A DNA stretch of 29,694 nucleotides from BPJO01 sp037189665 (lineage in GTDB: Bacteria > Planctomycetota > Phycisphaerae > Tepidisphaerales > Tepidisphaeraceae), in contig JBBCIV010000217.1 of the NCBI GenBank assembly GCA_037189665.1, positions 1 to 29,694 on the forward strand. Direction: 5' to 3'. Of this stretch, positions 16,600 to 23,539 are shown piece by piece. The position numbers and the translations under genes were made by a program. Each line of letters opens with the position of its first letter. Position 1 is the stretch's first letter. The notes under the pieces are model-generated. The model made no database searches and was not told the DNA's origin. It saw only the letters and a list, made by a program, of their open reading frames with translations.

Positions 16600-18789
16600 G
16601 TGAGTTTTCTGAACCCACTACTTCTCCTCGGCATCGCCGGCGTTTCCGTGCCGATCATCATCCATTTGCTGAACCGGCATCAGGTTCAGCGGGTGCCGTG
16701 GGCGGCCATGCGATTTTTGCAGACGTCGGTCGAGAGCAACCAGCGACGGCTGCAGATCGAAGACCTCCTGCTGTTATTGTTGCGCGTGCTGCTGATCGCG
16801 CTGATCGCGTTCGCCCTCGCCCGCCCGGCGCTGAACGCGGCGGCGGGGCTGTTCGGGCAGCCGGCGTCGGCGACGCTGGTGCTGATCGACCACTCGTACT
16901 CCATGACGCAAACCACCGGCGTCGCGTCGCGGTTCGACATCGCCAAGCGGGCGGCCAACCAGATCGTCGAGTCACTGCCGTCGGGATCATCGGTTGCCGT
17001 GTGGATGGCGGGGGATTCGGCGCAGCCCGTCATTGCAGAACCATCGCGAGATCTGACCCTGGCCCGCAAGACCATCGATGACCTAAAGCCCTCCGACCGC
17101 GCCACCGATCTTCTGCCCGCCATCCGGCAGGGGATCGAGATGCTCAAGCGCTCGCAGTCGGCCTCTCGCGACCTCTACATCATCACCGACGGGCAGCAAT
17201 CGGGCTTCCGCCAGTTGGCGGCGATCCGGCAGTTGCTCGATTCGTCGAAGGACCAGGTTCGCGCGACGATCGTCCTGGTTGATCAGCCCGAAAATGCCAA
17301 CTTGGCGATCAGCTCTCTTGTGCAGTCCAGCGGCGTGGCGGCGATCGATCGGCCGTTGCGGTTCAGCGCGGTGGTGACGAACTACGGCGATCAGCCCGCG
17401 CGCGACGTGCGCGTTTCGTTGCGGCTGGCGTCGAGCGATGCCACCGACCGCGCCACGGGCAATTCCGCCCCTGTGGACGACGCCACCATCGACGTCATCG
17501 ACCCTGGCCAGAGCAAGGCGATCTCCCTGTTCGGGCGACTGAAGAACGACGGCTACTACGCGGTTACCGCGTCGCTCGCGCCCGACCGCGTGCCGGCGGA
17601 CGACGCGCGGACGATCGTCGTCCGCGGAACCAAGCGCGTGCGCGTGCTGCTGGTCGACGGCGATGTCGGCCGAGAGGCGCGCGACGCGGAGACGTTCTTC
17701 CTCCGCGCCGTCTTCGCCGCCAGCGGCACGGTGGGACAGCCGCCGCTGATCGAAACCAAGGTGTCCGACGCCGGCTCGATGGCGAGCGAAAACCTCGACG
17801 ACTACGACGCCGTCATCCTCGCCAACGTCGCCGACATGGCCTCCACCACCGTCGATGCCATCAACACCTTCGTCAACCGTGGCGGCGGGCTCATCATCTT
17901 TCCGGGTGATCGCATGCGGCGCTCGTTCTACAACGACGAGTTCGGCACGCGCGCCGGCCTGCTTCCCGCCATCATCGGCGAGCCGCAGGGCGATGAGAAG
18001 GCGCAAACGCGCCTCAGCACGTTCAGCGAATCGCAGCTCGACCATCCGATCGCCACCCTCTGGAAAGACCCCGCCAGCGGCCGGCTGGGGTCGGTCAGCC
18101 TGTACAAGTTCGTCCCGCTCACGCTCATCGAGCCGGCCGACCGAAAGCAGTCGGCGCCGAAGACGGTGCTGAAGCTCGTCGATGGCACGCCCGCCGTCGT
18201 TGAAAAGAGCGTCGGCGACGGCAGGGTGATCCTGTTCAACACCACCGCCGACTCGGCGTGGAGCGACCTGCCCGCCAAGCCGGGCGTGTTCGTGCCGATG
18301 CTGTACCGATCGATTGGCGCGATCGTCGAGAAGCGCGATGAAAGCCTGAACCTCACCGTCGGCCAGAAGTTCGTCCATCGCACCAGCATCGAACTGCTGG
18401 GCAAGGAGGCCGAGATCACCTACCTGAACGAAGAAGGCGCGATCGCCGACTCGCGGCGGGTGGAACTGATCAACGGTATTGCGACGCTTTCAGGTGACCC
18501 GACCGAGAGGGCGGGAGCGTACGAGGCCCGCATCGGCGGTCAGCCGCCGCTGCTGTTCGCGGTGCAGACCGATGCCAGCGAAAGCAATCTCGATAGTCTC
18601 AGCGCGCAGGATCAGGAACAACTGGCGGCCAGTGCCAGCGTCATCCCCTGCAAGATCGACACCAACCTGGCAGCCAATCTCAAGCAGGAACTGTCCGGAA
18701 CGGAGCTGATCTTCCCGCTCGCGGTGCTGCTGTTGTTGCTGGCGGTGACGGAGTCGGGACTGGCGATGTGGTTTAGTAGATCGAAGTAG
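16600..18789 (+). CDS. BatA-like membrane protein with VWA domain
   Basis: A 729-residue protein. The N-terminus (SFLNPLLLLGIAGVSVPIIIHLL) is the typical BatA-type double-membrane-segment start (about 3-24 and 55-76). The VWA domain follows (about 92-260) with an intact MIDAS (Asp97, Ser99, Ser101, Thr169, Asp197). Next are an Ig-like region and a glutamine-amidotransferase-like Rossmann domain (about 345-450, VRVLLVDGDVG), and a C-terminal membrane segment (about 702-724). Its bulk is probably extracytoplasmic. The GTG at 16600 is chosen because the family's N-terminus begins exactly there; an upstream ATG at 16513 would translate the repeat hairpin. GGAG at 16586 gives a weak ribosome site. 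It likely works with MoxR and DUF58. Confidence 0.92.
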   Translation: MSFLNPLLLLGIAGVSVPIIIHLLNRHQVQRVPWAAMRFLQTSVESNQRRLQIEDLLLLLLRVLLIALIAFALARPALNAAAGLFGQPASATLVLIDHSYSMTQTTGVASRFDIAKRAANQIVESLPSGSSVAVWMAGDSAQPVIAEPSRDLTLARKTIDDLKPSDRATDLLPAIRQGIEMLKRSQSASRDLYIITDGQQSGFRQLAAIRQLLDSSKDQVRATIVLVDQPENANLAISSLVQSSGVAAIDRPLRFSAVVTNYGDQPARDVRVSLRLASSDATDRATGNSAPVDDATIDVIDPGQSKAISLFGRLKNDGYYAVTASLAPDRVPADDARTIVVRGTKRVRVLLVDGDVGREARDAETFFLRAVFAASGTVGQPPLIETKVSDAGSMASENLDDYDAVILANVADMASTTVDAINTFVNRGGGLIIFPGDRMRRSFYNDEFGTRAGLLPAIIGEPQGDEKAQTRLSTFSESQLDHPIATLWKDPASGRLGSVSLYKFVPLTLIEPADRKQSAPKTVLKLVDGTPAVVEKSVGDGRVILFNTTADSAWSDLPAKPGVFVPMLYRSIGAIVEKRDESLNLTVGQKFVHRTSIELLGKEAEITYLNEEGAIADSRRVELINGIATLSGDPTERAGAYEARIGGQPPLLFAVQTDASESNLDSLSAQDQEQLAASASVIPCKIDTNLAANLKQELSGTELIFPLAVLLLLLAVTESGLAMWFSRSK

Positions 18790-18862
18790 TTGATGGTTAA
18801 CAGTGGATGGTTGACGGCAATGCATGGCCATCACCCTCAACTATCAACCCTCAACTATTAAC
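18788..18862 (+). repeat. Heptamer-repeat hairpin filling the VWA1-VWA2 spacer
   Basis: The left arm (18788-18815) is four 7-nt units close to RGTTGAY and begins inside the stop codon of the upstream gene. The right arm (18829-18862) is four to five units whose complement is RGTTGAK. The arms pair imperfectly around a loop with GCATGGC. It ends 2 nt before the next ATG. Period and layout match the two upstream spacers, but the unit sequence is different. Confidence 0.7.
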
Positions 18863-18864
18863 TT

Positions 18865-21273
18865 ATGACCGAGACGCTTCTCAAATTCTTCAACATCTCC
18901 TCCACCGGCAACGCACGCGTGGCCGGCAGTGAGTTGGTGTTGTCCAGCGGGATCGGCGAGGTCTGGTTGTTGCTGCTGGCGATCGTGCTGGGCGTGGCGA
19001 CGTACCTGGTTTATCGCCGCGAGGCTGAGGTGCCGGCGTGGAAGCGGTGGCTGATGGTCGGCCTGCGCGCGGGACTGTTCCTGTGCCTATTGCTGCTCAT
19101 CGCCCGGCCGATCCTGCGGTTCACGCTTGAAGGGGATATCCGCAAGGCGATCCTGGTGATCGTCGATGCGTCGGCGAGCATGTCGATCGCCGACCCGCGC
19201 ACCGAAACGCCCGATCAGCAGCGCGCCCAGATCGCCAGCGGCGCGCTCGACCCTGCCGGCGGGCTCGATCAGAAGGGACCGGCCACGCAGCCGGGGGCGA
19301 CAAGCCCCTCCCGCATCGAGATCGTCCGCCAGGCGCTGGCGAACCCGAAGCTCAACCTCATCAACCGCTTGAAGAGGGACTACGACATCCGCGCCGTCAG
19401 CTTCGGCGAACAGCTGTACGACATCCCGATCGAAGGCGACCAGACGGTGTCGACGGCGCTGGAAAAAGTGCAGGCGGAGCGCGGAAGCACTGCGATGGGC
19501 GACGCGATCCGCACGTCCATCACCAAGTCGCGCGGCCAGCCGCTGGCGGCGATCTTCCTCATCACCGATAGCGCCAACAATGCCGGCTCCAACCCCGTCG
19601 CCGCCGCCGAACTGGCGATGCGGGAGAACATCCCGATCTACGCGTGGGGCGTCGGCATCACCAATCCGAAAGACATCGCGGTCGCGTCGGTGTTCGCGCG
19701 CGACGTGGCGTTCTTGGACGACGAAATCCCGGTCGTCAGCCGCATTCGCACCAACGGCATGTCCGGCCAGACGATCAAGGTGGTCGCCAAGCTAAACGAC
19801 AAGGTCGTCGGCCAGAAGGACGTGAAGATCCAGGGCGACGGCGAGGAACTCGTCCAGATCCCCGTCACGCCCACCGAGGCGGGCAACTTCAACCTCACCG
19901 TCAGCGTCGACCCGCTGGCCGCCGAGGCGGTGAAGGACAACAACAGCCAGTCGCAGCCGGTTCGGGTGATCGACGGCAAGATCAAGGTGCTCTACGTCGA
20001 GCAGCAGCCGCGATGGGAGTTCAAGTACCTCCAGGCGATGCTCATGCGCGATCGCCGCATCGCGTCGAAGTTCGTGCTGCTGGAGGGGGACAAATCGCTG
20101 GCACAGGTGAAAGATTCGCCATATCTCGAGCAGTTCCCGGCCGAGAAGGAAGAGCTTTTCAAGTACGACCTGATCATCATCGGCGACATCGATCCGACCG
20201 TGCTCTCGCGAACGCAGCAGGACGCGCTGGAGCAGTTCGTCGGCCAGTTCGGCGGGGCGGTCGCGATGATCGCCGGCAAGCGGTACGCGCCGCAGAAATA
20301 CCAGGGCACGCCGCTGGAAAAGATGTTGCCCGTCGAATGGGAAACGACGGTGTCGGCGTCGGGCTCGCGATCAACGGAAAAGCTGGATCAGCCGATCAAG
20401 TTCGAGCTCACCAGCGCCGGCAAGAACGGCGACATGCTGAAGCTGTCGGACGACGAGCAGGAAAACGCCCGCATCTGGGAACAGCTTCCGCCGCTGTTCT
20501 ACACCGCCCGCGTCACCCGCCCGAAGCCCGCCGCCGAGGTGTTGCTGGTGGACTCCGACCCGGCCAAGGCGTCGCGGTTCGGCAAGATGCCGATCATCGC
20601 CGCCCAGCAGTACGGCCTCGGCACGACGCTGTACGTCGGCAGCGACAATCTATGGCGTTGGCGAAAGAACGTCGGCGATCGTCACTACACGCGACTGTGG
20701 GGGCAGATCATCCAGCGGTTGGCGCTTCCGCACTTGCTGGGCGAGTCGCGCCGCACGCAATTGGTGGCGGACAAGAAAACCTACTCGGTCGGCGATCGCA
20801 TTACCGTTTATGCACGCCTGTATACACAGCGTTATGAGCCGATCACCGATGCCAACGTGCGCGGCACGCTCAAACGCGACGACGGCACCACCACGTCCGC
20901 CATCCTGAAACAGGTGCCCGGCCAGCCCGGCATGTACCGCGCCGAGGTCACCGCGCCGGCGGCGGGCAACTACAAGTTCAGCGTCGATACCGATCCGACC
21001 ACCACGCTCGACCTGCCCGTCACCGAACCCCGGCTTGAGTTCGCCGAAACCGCGATGAACGAAACGCTCCTTCGCACGGTCGCCGGCACCAGCCGCGGCG
21101 CGTTCTTTCGCGAGGAAGACCTGCACAAGCTGCCCGATTCGATCAACAGTCAGGCGGAAAAGGTAAGGTCGAATATCGACGTCGAAATCTGGTCCAGCCC
21201 GATTTTCTTTATCCTGATGCTCGCGATGGCCGGTGCGGAATGGGCGCTTCGGAAGTCGGCATACTTGAAATAG
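18865..21273 (+). CDS. Large VWA domain membrane protein with amidotransferase-like domain
   Basis: An 802-residue protein. Two membrane segments (about 33-51 and 66-82) precede a VWA domain with MIDAS Asp101, Ser103 and Ser105 (DASASMS), then a CARDB-like/Ig-like region (about 270-370), a glutamine-amidotransferase-like Rossmann domain (about 372-490, KIKVLYVEQQPRWEFKYLQ) without an obvious catalytic Cys, and a C-terminal membrane segment (about 778-796). It is a paralogue in layout of the preceding gene, so a heteromeric extracytoplasmic VWA pair is plausible. A low-complexity Ala/Gly/Pro insertion lies within the VWA domain (about 120-150). The ATG at 18865 lacks a Shine-Dalgarno. It overlaps nothing; the next gene starts 14 bp later. 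Confidence 0.9.
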   Translation: MTETLLKFFNISSTGNARVAGSELVLSSGIGEVWLLLLAIVLGVATYLVYRREAEVPAWKRWLMVGLRAGLFLCLLLLIARPILRFTLEGDIRKAILVIVDASASMSIADPRTETPDQQRAQIASGALDPAGGLDQKGPATQPGATSPSRIEIVRQALANPKLNLINRLKRDYDIRAVSFGEQLYDIPIEGDQTVSTALEKVQAERGSTAMGDAIRTSITKSRGQPLAAIFLITDSANNAGSNPVAAAELAMRENIPIYAWGVGITNPKDIAVASVFARDVAFLDDEIPVVSRIRTNGMSGQTIKVVAKLNDKVVGQKDVKIQGDGEELVQIPVTPTEAGNFNLTVSVDPLAAEAVKDNNSQSQPVRVIDGKIKVLYVEQQPRWEFKYLQAMLMRDRRIASKFVLLEGDKSLAQVKDSPYLEQFPAEKEELFKYDLIIIGDIDPTVLSRTQQDALEQFVGQFGGAVAMIAGKRYAPQKYQGTPLEKMLPVEWETTVSASGSRSTEKLDQPIKFELTSAGKNGDMLKLSDDEQENARIWEQLPPLFYTARVTRPKPAAEVLLVDSDPAKASRFGKMPIIAAQQYGLGTTLYVGSDNLWRWRKNVGDRHYTRLWGQIIQRLALPHLLGESRRTQLVADKKTYSVGDRITVYARLYTQRYEPITDANVRGTLKRDDGTTTSAILKQVPGQPGMYRAEVTAPAAGNYKFSVDTDPTTTLDLPVTEPRLEFAETAMNETLLRTVAGTSRGAFFREEDLHKLPDSINSQAEKVRSNIDVEIWSSPIFFILMLAMAGAEWALRKSAYLK

Positions 21274-21287
21274 CGAAGGTTTTTGAG

Positions 21288-23462
21288 ATGTCCCAGGTGA
21301 TTCAATCCAAGATCGATGCCGTTCGGCGCAAGCACGCGGTCGTGCGCGCCGGCTTCGGGCTTTCGACGATGGTGATCATCCTCGTTTCGGTGTTCGCCGG
21401 GACGATGCTGCTGGACTACTGGTTTGAGCTTCCGTACGTGCTGCGATGCGCGGTGCTGGCGATCCATCTTTCGGTGCTGGGTTACCTCCTCGCCCGGCAC
21501 GTGCTCTGGCCGTTGATCAAAGGGCCGGACGACGAGACGGTGGCGCTGTGGATCGAGTCGTTCTACGAAGACGCCGCCAGCCGCATCATCTCCGCGGTGC
21601 AGTTTTCACGGCCGAAGCTGGCGCTGGAGGGCGTGTCGCGCCATATGCTCGGCGCGGCCGTCCGCGAGGCGGAGGCGTACATCGAGCCGAAGGATACCAC
21701 CGAGGTCATCCCCGTCGATGAGGTGATGAAACGGGTGGGCGTCGCGCTGCTGCTGATCGTGATTGGCGGCGGGCTGTTCCTGTACGGCAAGTCGAACACG
21801 CGGGACCTGTTCCTGCGGGCGATCTGCGTGCCGGGCATCGAGGTTCCTCGCAAGACGCACGTCGAACTGCTCACGCCGTTAAAGCTGGTCGTCGCCAAGG
21901 GCGATGCGATCCGCATTGAAGCGCTGGCGAAGGGCGTCATCCCCAACGAAGGCCTCATGCGCGTGCGCTACGACGGCGGGGCCATCAGCGATTTTTACAT
22001 GAAGCCCGATCGCGACGAGCCGGAGAAATTCGGCCTCGAGATCGAGAACATCCAGGACGGCTTCAGTTACCGCGTCTACCTGAACGACGGCCGCAGCGCG
22101 CCCGGCACGATCGAGGCCCATGCCCGGCCGGACGTCGTCGATGTCGAGATCTACCAGCATCTGCCCGCCTACACCAAGCGTCCGCCTGCCAGGCGCAACA
22201 AGAGCGACCTCCAGGTCCTCGCCGGCAGCCGCCTGCAACTGAAGGTGACCGCCAACAAGCCGCTGAAGGACACCGCCTCGCTCTCCGGCCCTCGCAACCG
22301 CGTGAAGTTCGAGGGCGCCAACGTCGAGTATTTCCTGAAGCGCGACCCCGCTAATTCGCGCTTGCTTGTCACCGCCGAAAACAACGTGCCCAGCATTCCC
22401 GTGCCGGCCGGAACGACGGGCATGTCGATCCACCTGGTGGACGAGCTTGGCCTGGAAAGCAAAGACCCTGCCATCTATCGCATCGACCTCGTCCCCGATG
22501 CGCCGCCGGTCGTGAACATCACCTTTCCGATCGTGCGAGAAGAGCTCGTCACCGAGCGCGCCACCACCACCATCGGCTTTGAGTTGACCGACGACATCGC
22601 CATCGCCCAGAGCCGCATCCGCTACGTGCCCGTCGGTGCCGACGTGCAGTTGGAAGGGGATGGACTATTCGCGCAATACTTCGCCAATCGCGACTTGGCA
22701 GGCGAACCCGCGATCGAGCGCGTCGATCCGAAGGTCGAGTTCAGCTACAACTCGCAACAGTCGCCGAACCCCAAAATCCCGCGAGACAACTTCAGCATCC
22801 GTTGGACCGGCAAACTCCTGCCGCCGCAGACCGGCACGTATGTGCTGGTGCTCGAGTCGGACGACGGCGTGCGGGTGTGGCAGGGCGAGACGCTGCTGAT
22901 CGACCAGTGGGGCCCGCGCGTGGGCGAGTTCAAGTCTGAGCCATTGCAGTTCGAGGCCGGCAAGCTGGTGGACATCAAGGTCGAATACCTCGAAGTCCAG
23001 AACGACGCTCGCTGCAAGATGAGTTGGGTGCGGCCCGACCGGCGTCGCGAGGTTATCCCTGCCAAATCGATGTTCTCCAGCGAAGAGGCGTTGCGCGAAG
23101 CCCGGATGAAACGGGTGAATTCGATCGAGCTGAACGTCGCCGAAGGCCAGCGGTCCGTGCGCGGGCAGTACAAGTGGAATCTCAACACGCTGAAGCTTCA
23201 GCCCGGCGATGCCATCGAGTGGTGGGTGGAAGCCCAGGACGTCAACGATGAGACGGGTCCCGGGATAACGGAATCCGAACGCCGGACCATCCGCATCGGT
23301 ACCGATGCCCAGGTGGCCGAATACCTGCTCGGCCGACTTGGCGATCCGTTGAAGGCCATTGAGGAGATCCAGGAGAACCAGGTCGACCTCACCGGATCGC
23401 TCGGCGAGATTATTTTCGAGAAGCCGGGAACCAATGGCAACGGCGGGCGTCCAAAACCGTAG
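21288..23462 (+). CDS. Membrane protein with inserted PA14 domain
   Basis: A 724-residue protein. Membrane segments are near 24-43, 50-70 and 150-166, with a conserved-looking cytosolic segment (about 78-145) between. The large remainder is extracytoplasmic and beta-rich, resembling the DUF4175-type proteins found downstream of MoxR/VWA genes. A PA14 domain (about 457-597, starting GDGLFAQYFANRDL, with the DDG motif at 525-527) interrupts an Ig-like domain whose halves are around 405-450 and 608-672. PA14 domains often bind carbohydrate with Ca. The ATG at 21288 is preferred to an in-frame GTG-type start at 21240 because it avoids overlap with the preceding gene and has GAAGG 8 nt upstream. 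Confidence 0.85.
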   Translation: MSQVIQSKIDAVRRKHAVVRAGFGLSTMVIILVSVFAGTMLLDYWFELPYVLRCAVLAIHLSVLGYLLARHVLWPLIKGPDDETVALWIESFYEDAASRIISAVQFSRPKLALEGVSRHMLGAAVREAEAYIEPKDTTEVIPVDEVMKRVGVALLLIVIGGGLFLYGKSNTRDLFLRAICVPGIEVPRKTHVELLTPLKLVVAKGDAIRIEALAKGVIPNEGLMRVRYDGGAISDFYMKPDRDEPEKFGLEIENIQDGFSYRVYLNDGRSAPGTIEAHARPDVVDVEIYQHLPAYTKRPPARRNKSDLQVLAGSRLQLKVTANKPLKDTASLSGPRNRVKFEGANVEYFLKRDPANSRLLVTAENNVPSIPVPAGTTGMSIHLVDELGLESKDPAIYRIDLVPDAPPVVNITFPIVREELVTERATTTIGFELTDDIAIAQSRIRYVPVGADVQLEGDGLFAQYFANRDLAGEPAIERVDPKVEFSYNSQQSPNPKIPRDNFSIRWTGKLLPPQTGTYVLVLESDDGVRVWQGETLLIDQWGPRVGEFKSEPLQFEAGKLVDIKVEYLEVQNDARCKMSWVRPDRRREVIPAKSMFSSEEALREARMKRVNSIELNVAEGQRSVRGQYKWNLNTLKLQPGDAIEWWVEAQDVNDETGPGITESERRTIRIGTDAQVAEYLLGRLGDPLKAIEEIQENQVDLTGSLGEIIFEKPGTNGNGGRPKP

Positions 23463-23539
23463 GTTTTGAGGGTAGCGGTTTGTCGGGAAGCGTTTTCCCT
23501 ATCTTAACAGCCCCGGTTGCCCGCAGAGAGCGAGTTTCC

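Noticed and set aside
15455..18862. CRISPR-like array reading of the heptamer spacers
   Set aside because: Units are 7 nt without unique spacers and are arranged as inverted arms, so they are not CRISPR repeats; no cas gene is present.
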